Positions 1 to 8,422 of a stretch of DNA of 49,655 nucleotides are shown here, piece by piece (within the stretch, counting starts at the first letter, position 1; every line of letters starts with the position of its first letter). The notes beneath the pieces are model-generated. The model did not search any database. It was given only the letters and a program-made list of their open reading frames with translations, and was not told where the DNA came from. Source of the stretch: Clostridia bacterium (GTDB taxonomy: Bacteria; Bacillota; Clostridia; RUG12999); NCBI GenBank assembly GCA_022801925.1, contig JAAWTG010000017.1:1-49655 (forward strand), in the 5' to 3' direction. The translations under genes were made by a program, and so were the position numbers.

Positions 1-18
1 AATTGTATCGATACAATT
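1..18. promoter_or_regulatory. 18-bp perfect palindrome, probable MocR/PdxR operator
   Basis: AATTGTATCGATACAATT is a perfect 18-bp inverted repeat at the window edge, 74 bp upstream of the MocR-type regulator start. Its right half, CGATACAATT (9-18), recurs exactly at 108-117 inside codons 6-9 of that gene, and a TATGAT -10-like hexamer (18-23) abuts the palindrome. MocR regulators usually bind repeated ATACAA-type half-sites between themselves and a divergent target. Whether a divergent gene exists lies outside the window. Confidence 0.6.
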
Positions 19-91
19 ATGATAACACTTTCTAATTCATTCAGAATTTTACATGATATCTATTATTTTGTCAATACTAGGGGTGTATTTT

Positions 92-1516
92 ATGTTTAAA
101 ACTGTTTCGATACAATTGGAGAGAGATAGCGTTGAACCATTATACCTGCAACTGTTCAACGCCCTGCGGGACGCCATTATTTCCGGCGCATTGCCGCATG
201 GACAGCGTCTGCCTTCTGTGCGCAAACTGATTCAGATGCTGCACATTAACAACGCGACCGTAACCCACGCGTTCCGGTTGCTGCTGGAGGAAAATTTGGT
301 GCGTTCTGCGCCCGGCAGCGGATATTATGTCACCTACCAACGCACCGCTACACCTGTCTTTGAAAAACCTGTTATCACTGTCCAGACCCGCAATCTTGCC
401 AGCACCACGCCACCAAAACAATTTTTCCCCGCAGCGTCCTTCAGCGCATGTATCAACGAAACGCTGGCGCAAGGTGCGGCAGAGGCATTTTCCTATGGGG
501 AAACATGGGGGTATTACCCGCTGCGCGAAACCTTGTCCGCACTCTGTCAATCCTCCTATGGCATTACCGCGCCGCCGGAACAAATTATGATTGTTTCGGG
601 CGCACAACAGGGTTTGGATGTTATCGCCCGCTGTCTGCTGCGCAGCGGCGATACAGTATTATTGGAAAATCCCTGCTACAACGGCGCGAAGCTGGTGTTT
701 GAAAGCCGTGGTGCACACAGTTATGGCGTGCCGCTGACAGCAGATGGCATGGATTTGGAGGAACTGGAACGATTACTGCGGCTGCACCATCCCAAGCTGC
801 TCTATGTATCGCCAAACTATCAAACGCCTACCACCATTTGTTACAGCCAGACAAACAAAAAGCAGCTACTTACTTTGGCACAGCAATATAATTGCACCAT
901 CGTGGAAGAAGATTCCGTGTCCGATATCCGCTTTACCGGTCGCCGTAATGTGTCCCTCAAGTCCATGGATGTGCAGGACAATGTTGTTTACATCAAAAGT
1001 TTTTCTAAAATCCTTATGCCGGGAGTACGCAGCGGATTTTTAATCGTGCCGCAAACGCTTGTGCCACAAGTGTCGGAATCCAAATTCACGGCGGACGTAA
1101 CCTCGCCCGGACTGTTTTCCCGCGCACTGCATTTATTTCTCACCGGCGGCGAATTTGCGCGCCATTTGGAAACAGTGATTCCCTGCTACCAAAAACGCTA
1201 TACAAGCGCATTACATGCCCTCGCGCAGTTGGAACCGCTTGGTGTGACCTATCACAAGCCGAACGGCGGACTGGCGTTTTGGCTGTCCATTCCGCGCGAT
1301 GTAGGACATATCGCGCTCTATCATAAACTGCTGGCGCAGGACATTGTAACCGCACCCGGCGACCTTTATACCCTGTCCGGCGAAAGCTGTCACCTACGCG
1401 TTTGCTATGCGTCTCTGCCGCCGGAACAGTTTTCCGCCTGCGCAAAGCAAATGGCAGCGGCAATCCGCACACTTCGGCAGCCGGAGCGCAATATTGTTAG
1501 TCCATTTATCATCTGA
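92..1516 (+). CDS. MocR/PdxR-family GntR-type regulator with aminotransferase domain
   Basis: Predicted 474-residue transcription factor of the MocR subfamily. A GntR winged helix occupies about residues 13-80 and is followed by a fold-type I PLP-dependent aminotransferase-like domain. Visible cofactor residues are the EED aspartate near 274 and the SFSK lysine at 306 that would form the internal aldimine. MocR proteins sense PLP or amino-acid/PLP adducts and usually control vitamin B6, GABA or aminotransferase genes. I start at ATG 92 because AGGGGTG lies 7 nt upstream; an in-frame ATG at 53 would add a poor hydrophobic extension without a Shine-Dalgarno. An 18-bp palindrome sits upstream, and an exact copy of its half-site lies inside codons 6-9, which suggests autoregulation. 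The likely target would be a divergent gene left of the window. The exact ligand cannot be read from sequence. Confidence 0.9.
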   Translation: MFKTVSIQLERDSVEPLYLQLFNALRDAIISGALPHGQRLPSVRKLIQMLHINNATVTHAFRLLLEENLVRSAPGSGYYVTYQRTATPVFEKPVITVQTRNLASTTPPKQFFPAASFSACINETLAQGAAEAFSYGETWGYYPLRETLSALCQSSYGITAPPEQIMIVSGAQQGLDVIARCLLRSGDTVLLENPCYNGAKLVFESRGAHSYGVPLTADGMDLEELERLLRLHHPKLLYVSPNYQTPTTICYSQTNKKQLLTLAQQYNCTIVEEDSVSDIRFTGRRNVSLKSMDVQDNVVYIKSFSKILMPGVRSGFLIVPQTLVPQVSESKFTADVTSPGLFSRALHLFLTGGEFARHLETVIPCYQKRYTSALHALAQLEPLGVTYHKPNGGLAFWLSIPRDVGHIALYHKLLAQDIVTAPGDLYTLSGESCHLRVCYASLPPEQFSACAKQMAAAIRTLRQPERNIVSPFII

Positions 1517-1692
1517 TATCAGTCAACTATACTATATAGACCTTCCATGCTTTTTTCTCCTATGCTATATAAAAAAGCGAGTCTGGCATACAGACATCTC
1601 GCTGTACACCAAACTCGTTTTCTAATATTCTTTTATAGACATTATCTATTATTCGGCAGGACGCTCCATGCAACGTTCATTTCCCTTGAATT

Positions 1693-1722
1693 AAAAAAGT
1701 CTCCCACTTGGGAGACTTTTTT
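1693..1722. terminator. Bidirectional rho-independent terminator
   Basis: A 13-bp perfect stem (1693-1705 with 1710-1722, core GTCTCCC/GGGAGAC) has a 4-nt loop and A/T tracts on both sides. It sits between the convergent regulator and tspO-like genes and overlaps the last bases of the latter. A weaker interrupted stem (GCGAG...CTCGC) lies upstream at about 1577-1604. Confidence 0.9.
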
Positions 1723-2185
1723 AATTTAGCCGATAAACCGAAAACGCTAAAATAGCGGCAAACAGCAGCCAAATGAGATACGGTAGCAGCAAGTATCCCG
1801 CCTTTTTATCTACCTGATTGAAGCGATAAATGGTAAAACATACCAGCACAATCAAAAATAGAATCCACAAAAAGGAAAACAGAAACCAATGCAGCCGGAA
1901 AAAGAACAGACTCCATAAACTGTTTACCACAAGCTGCAATGCATATACCTGCAATGCCTCTTTTCTTTGCGGACTGCCGCTGTCATAGACCAAATAGGCG
2001 GCAATCCCCATCAAGACATATAGAATCGTCCAAGCGATGGGAAACACAACCGCCGGCGGCATGAACCATGGACTGGCAATGCCGTCTAAATTGTTCCCGC
2101 CGCCGAGCAGCGCACCTAACGCCCCTGCTAAAAGTGCAATACCAATGGACACAGCAAGCGGTTTTAAACGAATTGTCTGAAACAT
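1721..2185 (-). CDS. tspO: TspO/MBR-family (peripheral benzodiazepine receptor-like) membrane protein
   Basis: 154-residue integral membrane protein of the TspO/MBR (CrtK) family, of normal length. Five hydrophobic segments are visible, with the family hallmark around residues 38-65: SPWFMPPAVVFP followed by an aromatic W-TILY-LMGIAAYLVY stretch. Family members bind tetrapyrroles and cholesterol-like ligands and are linked to porphyrin and stress signalling; the role in anaerobes is unclear. The ATG at 2185 follows a purine-rich GAAAGAAGTGAG site. It is a single gene, convergent with the MocR regulator through a shared terminator. Confidence 0.92.
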   Translation of the reverse strand: MFQTIRLKPLAVSIGIALLAGALGALLGGGNNLDGIASPWFMPPAVVFPIAWTILYVLMGIAAYLVYDSGSPQRKEALQVYALQLVVNSLWSLFFFRLHWFLFSFLWILFLIVLVCFTIYRFNQVDKKAGYLLLPYLIWLLFAAILAFSVYRLN

Positions 2186-2290
2186 ATTTTCTCACTTCTT
2201 TCTATTACTAGTATATGCCAAAAACCATTCTTTTATGACTTGTCCCGCTAGGCAAATCCCTATACAATATTTCCTTTTGTCCGCGCTGGC

Positions 2291-2323
2291 AAAAAAAGAC
2301 GGTATACCGTAAGGGTACACCGT
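2291..2323 (-). terminator. Terminator of the CAP-domain gene
   Basis: ACGGTGTACC/GGTATACCGT stem (10 bp with one G-U pair, 2299-2308 with 2314-2323) followed, on the minus strand, by a run of seven T. It lies 17 nt after the stop codon of the CAP-domain gene. Confidence 0.85.
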
Positions 2324-2339
2324 TTGTATTGTGTGATTT

Positions 2340-3200
2340 TTATGGCGTCATGAAACACTGTGTCCAATAACTGCCATAGCTGCCACCGGCATAGTATCCT
2401 ACGCCAAGATGGGTCAATTGTGGATTCAGGATATTTGCGCGGTGACCGGAGGAATTCATCCAGCCATTTACCACCGCTTCGGGCGATTGCTGTCCCGCTG
2501 CAATATTTTCCGCTGCCCTTCGGTAGGATATTCCTGCATTTTTCATGCGGTCAAAGGGCGAAAGCCCGTCCGGATTTGTATGGTCAAAAAAGCCGCGTAT
2601 TGCCATATCCTTGCTGTGTGCCAGCGCAACAGCTGCCAGCGAATCGCTCCATTCCAGCGGCAATAATCCTGCTTTCACGCGCTCCTGATTGGTCAGTTCA
2701 AAAACGCGGTAGGCAAAACTGCTTTGCGACTGGTTTTGATCCTGGTCCGGCTGCCCACCACCTACTGATGATAGTTCAGTTTTAACAATAACCTTCTGCG
2801 CCGCACCGTCCCAATCTACCTGAGCATCATAGCCTTCACTGACCGCCCGCACCGGAACCAACGTCCGGTCGCCTACTATTTTAGGTGCTACATCGAGCCA
2901 AACGGTTCTCGCATTCTTTTTCATGATATTACTTCCGATTTGCAAAGAGAGAATATCTGTCCCTTTGATGGCAGTCACACGCTGACTTGTCCCATACCAG
3001 CTCACGCTTGCGCCAAGCGCCTCTGCCAATGCGCGAATCGGCACCAACACGCGGTCATTTTCCATGATAGGCGCCTGGTCAAATACCAGCGCTCTGCCAT
3101 CGACTTCGACTTGAATATCTGCCGCCCGGGCAGGAAAGGCTACGCCTACACCCAATACAAACACTGCTGATAATACGATTGAAAGTATTCGTTTATTCAT
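2340..3200 (-). CDS. Secreted CAP-domain (SCP/YkwD-like) protein with stalk domain
   Basis: 286-residue exported protein. Residues 1-26 form a signal peptide ending at FPARA. Residues about 28-140 contain two copies of the copper-amine-oxidase-N 'stalk' unit (VLVPIRALAEALGA-V-W and TLVPVRAVSEGYDAQVDW). After a Q/D-rich linker, residues about 162-286 form a CAP domain with the usual HSKDMA histidine, AENIA glutamate and GHRANILN motif. CAP proteins of this type (YkwD/SafA relatives) are extracellular; their biochemical activity in bacteria is mostly unknown. The stalk domain is commonly used as a cell-wall-proximal spacer in Clostridia and also occurs in the heparinase-like protein at 27882-30941, so both may be displayed at the surface. 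Start supported by AAAGGGGTG. Confidence 0.9.
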   Translation of the reverse strand: MNKRILSIVLSAVFVLGVGVAFPARAADIQVEVDGRALVFDQAPIMENDRVLVPIRALAEALGASVSWYGTSQRVTAIKGTDILSLQIGSNIMKKNARTVWLDVAPKIVGDRTLVPVRAVSEGYDAQVDWDGAAQKVIVKTELSSVGGGQPDQDQNQSQSSFAYRVFELTNQERVKAGLLPLEWSDSLAAVALAHSKDMAIRGFFDHTNPDGLSPFDRMKNAGISYRRAAENIAAGQQSPEAVVNGWMNSSGHRANILNPQLTHLGVGYYAGGSYGSYWTQCFMTP

Positions 3201-3300
3201 ATTGTTTCACCCCTTTCTGCATATCCTAACATATATCCTCCCCCTATACAAGCCATAATATCTTCCAACTATAGCATCTGCTGCCAGAGCTGACCTATAC

Positions 3301-3337
3301 AAAAAAGCAGACATCTTATTTTTAAGATGCCTGCTTT
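3301..3337 (-). terminator. Terminator of the PL8 lyase gene
   Basis: 15-bp stem with one mismatch (3304-3318 with 3323-3337, AAAGCAGNCATCTTA) and TTTT loop, 10 nt beyond the stop of the lyase; reading leftward it ends in a T run. Confidence 0.9.
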
Positions 3338-3347
3338 CTATGATTTG

Positions 3348-5969
3348 TTATTGTACCTCCGTCAGTGTCACTATTGCTGTTTTCCCTTGTTCCAGTCCCT
3401 GCGGCAAGTCCATCGTGACCGTTGTTTTTCCATTTTCTGTCACTGCGCCGCTACCGGATAGTTCTCTGTCAATGGAAATAATGGTGCTTGCCAAACTGGT
3501 ATTCTTTGGATTGGAAACGCACAGTTCCCACTGATTGCCTTTCTTCGTGAGCAACACGATACAGGGGTCTTTTTCCGCTGTTATCGTCAAGTCACTGTCC
3601 ATCCCTGTCACGGCTGCCGGAAGTGTGACGCTTTCTTTATAATTCTGGATTCCCTGACTCCAGAACACAATGCCCGCACTGTTTGCCTGCTTCGACCATA
3701 CCGCCTGACATTTCGCTGTGTTGGACACCTCCACCATATCAGGATTCTGCCGGTATGCCGCCAAACTGTTTGCCGTTGCAGAAGGCAGTACCGTATAAGC
3801 ATAGGTATCATCTTGCGGACCGGTTCCGTGACTGAGAGACAGTGCAAAAATATCCTGTGTAACTGTGGACGCATTTTGAGAAGAGTTAATGGACCGCCAT
3901 GTGCCGGATTTTGTGTTGTTGCCAATCACCGCATTTTGATTTTCTGGGAAATAGTATCCCACGCCGCCATGCAGCACCCATGAAACGCCCTCCACCGTCC
4001 GTTCATCTGCTTTTGCCAATGTCTGTACATTTGTCCCATCACCGGAATATTGTACATTACCATTTAGCAAACACTGGTTCAGCGTTGTGAACACCTCGCT
4101 GCTTCCACTGCCGGTAATTCCTGCCCCCAGTGCTGTGAAGCCCTGGTCAAACACAAAATTCGCTTTTTTCGCTGTCACGCCATTATGAGAATAGTCCATA
4201 GCAGTAACTGCATAAAGCCCATTACTCACACCGCCGACAAACTCTTTTGCGCCTTTTTCCGCCGCCGGAGCCGGAATGTTTGCAAACGGTACATATGCTG
4301 TTGTGGTACCTGGAATTTTGCTCCAATCCCAGCAGGGGAAAATGTTGTAGTATTCCCGACCGGTTTTCATAATCACAGTAGCGCCGTCTGCAATATAATA
4401 CCCTTTGCTGTTCTCACCGTTCATATATTCTGTGTTTTTGTTGCGGCTCGAACTGTTACGAATACCCACATAGAAATCGTTCCGATGTATAGCGGTGAAA
4501 TCCGATGTCCAGAAATGTTTTGCTCCATTAAATCCGGCGTCCGTTCCGCTGAGCCGGTTGTTTTTCAGCGCCAGCAACTCCTGCCGCCGCTCCAAACCAG
4601 GCACGCTCAACAGAATGTTTGCCGCTCCCAGCGAATCGTTACGCACAGAGCCACCCACACCGCCGTTGCGTGAGATAGCACGTCCGAAACAGGCAAAATC
4701 AGATCCGTTTGCACGGAACAGCCAAGAATGTCCGTCTAAGATGAAGTCGGCATAGGCACCCAGCGCGCGCTCTGACACCATAAACTGCGTATCTGCCAAA
4801 TAGCCTAATATCATGTTGACACCGCCGCAAAATACGCTGCCATAGCTGCCGCTGTAGAATAAATCGCCGTGTTGGTGGAAGGTACCGTCTATCATAATAC
4901 CTTCTCCGCCGCCCCCATGACTGAACACGGAAAGCTCATTGTCCAGCAAATATTGCACAATATTCTTCATAGAATCCGCATCATCTGTCGCTGCTGCGAT
5001 TTTGACGGCTATTTGCAGCGCATCCGTCAGATTGCCACCCGTTCCATTGCTGCCGACAGTTTTGTGCGGCTTGCTTTCATCAATCACAGGAAGCCCCTCT
5101 TTTGCCTCCGCCTGCAATGCCGGCAGATAATCGGCATCCTCCGGCAAAGGATAGAGCAAAATGGTAGACATCTTTTTTGGCACGTCAATGGATTGATACC
5201 ACCAGTTTGTGCTATAATATTCATCTTTGTGCTGTGCCCAGTCACGCAGCACCAGTTCACATTTTTCAAATAATTCGCTGTTGTGATACCAACTGTTCCC
5301 TTCAGAATAATATGCCTTCAGCATGGTTGTGACGTTTGTCAGCGCATTTGACACCGTCCACGTCGTTTGTGCATGAGAAGTATAGTCAATGTCGTTAAAC
5401 CGTCCGTCACTGCCCAGTTTATTCAATAAACTTTGCGGATTCGCTGTAGTGGAATAGAGGTTGAAGTCCTTTGCAATCCTCTCGCGGATGGTTTGCATGT
5501 CCCGCGCCGTCTCGTCCACCAATTCGCTAGTCGTATATAACTCCTGTACCTGTGCCAACGGTCTCATAGCCGCCACGCCGTCCCAAAGATAAATCCGTAG
5601 TTTGTCCCGCACTGTTTTCGGCTGTACCCTTTGAAACGTCAATTCATGGATGGTCTTGTCCGCCAGCCGCGCAGAACGGAACACTCTGTCCGTCACATTG
5701 CCGTTTTCGTCCAGCACTTCGCCTATCAGCATGGTACCGTTTACGGGTGCAGCCGCCGTATTTTTTGCCACCTCTACCAACGCCGTTACCGTGCCATAGG
5801 TATCCCCTGCGTGCAGCGCACTGATTTTGTTTGCACTTTGCGCCGCGCCCGCATACCAGCGCACGGAGGATATGTATACCTGCTGCTGCAAACTGATGTC
5901 CGCCGCCGGACACGAGAAAGGTATCATCATGAAAACAGCCGCCATTAGCACCATAAAAATCCGTTTCAT
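3348..5969 (-). CDS. Secreted polysaccharide lyase family 8 (hyaluronate/chondroitin lyase type)
   Basis: 873-residue exported lyase that should cut uronic-acid polysaccharides (hyaluronan, chondroitin sulfate or xanthan-like) by beta-elimination, releasing 4,5-unsaturated oligosaccharides. Signal peptide about 1-22; a beta-rich N-terminal region to about 150; then the alpha/alpha toroid with NWWYQSIDVP (255-264), TGGNLTD (Asn313), DGTFHQHG (His367), FYSGSYG (Tyr376) and FGRAISR (Arg430/434). These match the Asn-His-Tyr-Arg catalytic set of streptococcal hyaluronate lyase, with identical His-Tyr (9) and Tyr-Arg (54) spacing. The C-terminal half is the beta-sandwich of PL8. AAGGTGGG precedes the ATG, and a TTGACG/17/TATAAT promoter lies upstream. 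Transcribed alone, far from the ABC-importer locus but metabolically linked to it. PL8 membership is secure; the precise substrate is not. Confidence 0.93.
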   Translation of the reverse strand: MKRIFMVLMAAVFMMIPFSCPAADISLQQQVYISSVRWYAGAAQSANKISALHAGDTYGTVTALVEVAKNTAAAPVNGTMLIGEVLDENGNVTDRVFRSARLADKTIHELTFQRVQPKTVRDKLRIYLWDGVAAMRPLAQVQELYTTSELVDETARDMQTIRERIAKDFNLYSTTANPQSLLNKLGSDGRFNDIDYTSHAQTTWTVSNALTNVTTMLKAYYSEGNSWYHNSELFEKCELVLRDWAQHKDEYYSTNWWYQSIDVPKKMSTILLYPLPEDADYLPALQAEAKEGLPVIDESKPHKTVGSNGTGGNLTDALQIAVKIAAATDDADSMKNIVQYLLDNELSVFSHGGGGEGIMIDGTFHQHGDLFYSGSYGSVFCGGVNMILGYLADTQFMVSERALGAYADFILDGHSWLFRANGSDFACFGRAISRNGGVGGSVRNDSLGAANILLSVPGLERRQELLALKNNRLSGTDAGFNGAKHFWTSDFTAIHRNDFYVGIRNSSSRNKNTEYMNGENSKGYYIADGATVIMKTGREYYNIFPCWDWSKIPGTTTAYVPFANIPAPAAEKGAKEFVGGVSNGLYAVTAMDYSHNGVTAKKANFVFDQGFTALGAGITGSGSSEVFTTLNQCLLNGNVQYSGDGTNVQTLAKADERTVEGVSWVLHGGVGYYFPENQNAVIGNNTKSGTWRSINSSQNASTVTQDIFALSLSHGTGPQDDTYAYTVLPSATANSLAAYRQNPDMVEVSNTAKCQAVWSKQANSAGIVFWSQGIQNYKESVTLPAAVTGMDSDLTITAEKDPCIVLLTKKGNQWELCVSNPKNTSLASTIISIDRELSGSGAVTENGKTTVTMDLPQGLEQGKTAIVTLTEVQ

Positions 5970-6050
5970 TCCAATCCCACCTTTTTTATTAAATTCTCCT
6001 CAAAACAGTCCTTATTGCAAAATATTTTAACTGTACAAAACGTTACTTTT

Positions 6051-6079
6051 ATTATAATGCAAATCAGCCTTGCCGTCAA
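6051..6079 (-). promoter_or_regulatory. Promoter of the PL8 lyase
   Basis: On the minus strand TTGACG (6079-6074), 17-bp spacer, TATAAT (6056-6051). The predicted leader is about 75 nt. Confidence 0.8.
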
Positions 6080-6092
6080 GAGAATATGCAGC

Positions 6093-6120
6093 AAAAAAGC
6101 CCCTGTCATAAGGGGCTTTT
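6093..6120 (-). terminator. Terminator of the Cys/His-tail membrane protein
   Basis: Perfect AAAAGCCCCT/AGGGGCTTTT stem (6095-6104 with 6111-6120), 6-nt loop, T tract on the minus strand; 10 nt after the stop of the gene at 6131-6604. Confidence 0.88.
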
Positions 6121-6130
6121 GGTAAATCTA

Positions 6131-6604
6131 TTACTCTGCGCAGTGCGAACAGGGACGATATAGTTTTTTTGCTTCCGAGAGAGACAGTGCCGTTACTTCG
6201 CTCTTTCTGATGTGATAACAATTTCTGTCGTCATGATAACACTCTCCGTATTTTGCTACATAGACTGTTATCTCCTGTTTCACTTCCGCTTTAGGCGCTT
6301 CCTGTTTCCGAACAGGTTCTGCTGCTGATTCTTGTTTCATATTTTCTGTTACTGTCGGCTTTGTTTGCGTATGATTCTCTAACGGCGGTTCAGGAGATGG
6401 TGTATCTGTCGGCGCAGGTATCGCTTGCTCTGTTTCCACAGGCGCCGGCTGCTGCGTTATTTCCGGAAGCCGTGTTTCTACAATTTCTTTGATATCCTCC
6501 ACCTGTGATATCGCCACGCCGACTCCTATCACACTGCTAAGCGCAACGACAGCGCATATAATGGGTAAAACGAGAAATAAAATATTCTTTTGCTTCTGTG
6601 TCAT
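6131..6604 (-). CDS. Single-pass membrane protein with Pro/Glu-rich linker and C-terminal Cys/His motif
   Basis: 157-residue protein of unknown function. A short basic N-terminus, one membrane segment (about residues 8-32), a long low-complexity P/T/E/K-rich linker (about 50-110) and a compact C-terminal module: YVAKYGECYHDDRNCYHI, then LSLSEAKKLY, then PCSHCAE. The CYH...CYH...CxxC arrangement with 'SEA' between is a recurrent tail in Firmicute envelope proteins and may bind metal; that is inference. I moved the start to ATG 6604 because AAAGGGAGGGGAC lies just upstream, discarding 19 residues of the longest reading frame. A tail-outside topology is likely. Monocistronic, with its own terminator. 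Confidence 0.75.
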   Translation of the reverse strand: MTQKQKNILFLVLPIICAVVALSSVIGVGVAISQVEDIKEIVETRLPEITQQPAPVETEQAIPAPTDTPSPEPPLENHTQTKPTVTENMKQESAAEPVRKQEAPKAEVKQEITVYVAKYGECYHDDRNCYHIRKSEVTALSLSEAKKLYRPCSHCAE

Positions 6605-6740
6605 TTGGTTGTCCCCTCCCTTTATATGGTACCATATGATACTTTTTTGTTCACTTATCATATTCTATCTATATAGTCACAACCGAGACATTTTAAAACA
6701 CTCCTTTTTCCCCTAAAATCTTATATTTTTAGCTATACTA

Positions 6741-6755
6741 CATATACTGTATATG
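6741..6755. promoter_or_regulatory. Palindrome upstream of first XRE gene, candidate operator
   Basis: CATATACTGTATATG is an inverted repeat (CATATA/TATATG around CTG). A related ATATACTGTTGTAT lies at 6822-6835, between the -10 and the start of the XRE gene. Two similar sites flanking a promoter fit autorepression; this is inference. Confidence 0.4.
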
Positions 6756-6786
6756 AACTTATACTAGATAGTCTACTTTTATTGGG

Positions 6787-6815
6787 TTCCGCAAGGTAAA
6801 AAAAATAGGTATAAT
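6787..6815 (+). promoter_or_regulatory. Candidate promoter of first XRE gene
   Basis: TATAAT at 6810-6815 with a weak TTCCGC 17 bp upstream (6787-6792); the start codon follows 33 nt later. Confidence 0.5.
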
Positions 6816-6848
6816 ATGTAAATATACTGTTGTATGGTGGTGATACCT

Positions 6849-7175
6849 ATGCAAATTGATATTACATTCATCGGCAAACGCATTGCTCAAAAACGTAACC
6901 AGATGAAACTAACACAAAATGAACTTGCCGAGAAAACAAAGTTGACCCCTAAATTTATTTCGAGTATGGAAAATGCTCACTCTGCACCAAGTATCGACTC
7001 TTTGATAAAATTATGTGAAGTTTTAGATACAGACCCTAATTATATCCTCTTTGGAATTACAAAGGAAAAAGTTCTAAATCCCAAGATTAATACAATTATT
7101 GATTATCTATCTTTATGTACATCAGAACAATTGGAAAAAATTTTAGAATATGTAGAACTTTTGACCCGCAAGTAA
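6849..7175 (+). CDS. Small XRE-family helix-turn-helix regulator
   Basis: 108-residue DNA-binding protein. The HTH_3/Cro-CI domain spans about residues 8-65 (FIGKRIAQKRNQMKLTQNEL, then LTPKFISSMENAHSAPSIDS as recognition-helix region, ending DPNYILFGI). The C-terminal 40 residues (YLSLCTSEQLEKILEYVELL) form a short amphipathic helix often found in such regulators and may dimerise. GGTGGTGA supports ATG 6849 rather than the in-frame ATG 6834. It lies in AT-rich DNA unlike its neighbours, with two more XRE genes downstream, consistent with acquired DNA. Target unknown; the flanking palindromes suggest it represses itself. Confidence 0.88.
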   Translation: MQIDITFIGKRIAQKRNQMKLTQNELAEKTKLTPKFISSMENAHSAPSIDSLIKLCEVLDTDPNYILFGITKEKVLNPKINTIIDYLSLCTSEQLEKILEYVELLTRK

Positions 7176-7491
7176 TTTTTTTACTTATCTGCATATAAGA
7201 TATAATATTTTGAATTTGTTCCTTAAAAACTTTTTACCTTTATGATGTATCTGGTATGCTACATAAAACATCATTCACCCCTATGTTGCTTTTAATCAAT
7301 CATTTTAAAAACCTTTAACAAAATTTTTAAAATCTGTATCAGGCTACGTTATGTGGGCGAAATCTAATTCTAAATAGATTTTAAAAAAGTGACCTTTAGG
7401 GTGTTTTTTAATAATTATAACATCACTCCAATGTAATGTCAATAGTGATATAATAAATTTAAGTTTACATTAGAAGGTTAGGGGATGCAGA
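7176..7491. other. AT-rich intergenic region between XRE genes
   Basis: No gene seen. It holds a small stem (AAATCTA/TAGATTT, about 7359-7382), an extended -10 TGATATAAT (about 7447-7455) ahead of the second XRE gene, and AATGTAA/TTACATT arms (about 7430 and 7466) that flank that -10 and could be an operator. Confidence 0.4.
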
Positions 7492-7860
7492 ATGTTTGAT
7501 TTGGGTTTAATGCTAAAAGGGCTAAGAAAAGAAAACAATTATACTCAAAAACAAGTTGCCAAAAAATTAAATGTATCTGTTACCACAGTAGGACGCTGGG
7601 AGAGTAATTATAAACTTCCGTCAACTGAACACCTGATTGATTTATCCGTATTATATAATGTGCCGTTGAATTATTTAGTAGGTCGGGAGAAAAAAAAGGC
7701 AATCGTAATAGAGCATCTCACCAAAAATCAACAAGAATTGATTACAATGCTGGTTTTAGAATTTGAAAGCGCCCATGATAACAAGAGCAGAGAACTAACA
7801 CAACGGCAACAAACTATTATTAACTTAATATTTAAAGAATTTCATAATCAACATGACTGA
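7492..7860 (+). CDS. XRE-family helix-turn-helix regulator
   Basis: 122-residue regulator. An N-terminal Cro/CI-type HTH (residues about 5-62: LKGLRKENNYTQKQVAKKLN, VSVTTVGRWESNYKLPSTEH, VPLNYLVGR) is followed by about 60 residues predicted helical (LTKNQQELITMLVLEFESA...LTQRQQTIINLIFKEF) without a recognised domain. The GRWE/P-xxxxL pattern is typical of plasmid and phage-type repressors. The start follows TTAGGGGATG. It has its own hairpin terminator at about 7982-8030. It is not overlapped by other genes; the neighbouring XRE genes are not close paralogues by eye. Confidence 0.87.
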   Translation: MFDLGLMLKGLRKENNYTQKQVAKKLNVSVTTVGRWESNYKLPSTEHLIDLSVLYNVPLNYLVGREKKKAIVIEHLTKNQQELITMLVLEFESAHDNKSRELTQRQQTIINLIFKEFHNQHD

Positions 7861-7981
7861 AAACCTGGTTTGTACCGATAGACGAAAGCACAAAAATGGG
7901 TAATAAAACCGACGGATTTTTAAAGTTCCCAAATAGGGTATTGAACTACTTTCTAGTTTCAAATTTTAAAAAACAAAAATT

Positions 7982-8030
7982 TACCATGATACAACCATTT
8001 CATACAGTTGGCTATATCATGGTATTATTT
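7982..8030 (+). terminator. Hairpin with T-rich tail after second XRE gene
   Basis: TACCATGATA (7982-7991) pairs perfectly with TATCATGGTA (8015-8024); inner CAAC/GTTG also pair. TTATTTT follows. It probably terminates the second XRE transcript, though it sits 120 nt after the stop. Confidence 0.55.
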
Positions 8031-8117
8031 TATGCGTTGAAATAGCATATAACACAAATCCAGAGTTTCCGCGTTTTTTAGTACCACATAATGCTACCAT
8101 AAAGGTGAGGTGGTAAG

Positions 8118-8324
8118 ATGTATTTCAGACATATTAAAGAATTAAGAATAGATTCAGATAAAACACAACAAGAGCTTGCCGATTATTTACATTGTAATCG
8201 GCAGGTCTATGCCCGTTATGAAAATGGGATTCGTGAAATTCCCATTTCCATGGCGATAAAACTGGCGGATTATTATAACGTGAGTTTGGATTACTTGGTT
8301 GGACTTACGAATCGCAAGGAATGA
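8118..8324 (+). CDS. Minimal XRE-family helix-turn-helix regulator
   Basis: 68-residue protein that is almost only a Cro/CI HTH (IKELRIDSDKTQQELADYLH, RQVYARYENGIREIPI, MAIKLADYYNVSLDYLVGL). AAGGTGAGGTGG is a strong ribosome binding site just upstream. Such minimal HTH proteins are common as repressors in mobile islands or as antitoxin/phage-type switches. It lies 110 bp before the toxin-antitoxin-like locus, but no operon link is visible. Confidence 0.88.
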   Translation: MYFRHIKELRIDSDKTQQELADYLHCNRQVYARYENGIREIPISMAIKLADYYNVSLDYLVGLTNRKE

Positions 8325-8422
8325 TATTTACACAGGAGGATAAAGAATCGGTTGATAAAAAAATATAATATATATGTGTAGTAAAAGGCATAACAAGATA
8401 TCCGTGATTTTCTCTTATATAA

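Noticed and set aside
140-607. Antisense ORF of 155 codons inside the MocR-type gene
   Set aside because: Shadow of the real gene in another frame; composition without domain, no ribosome binding site.
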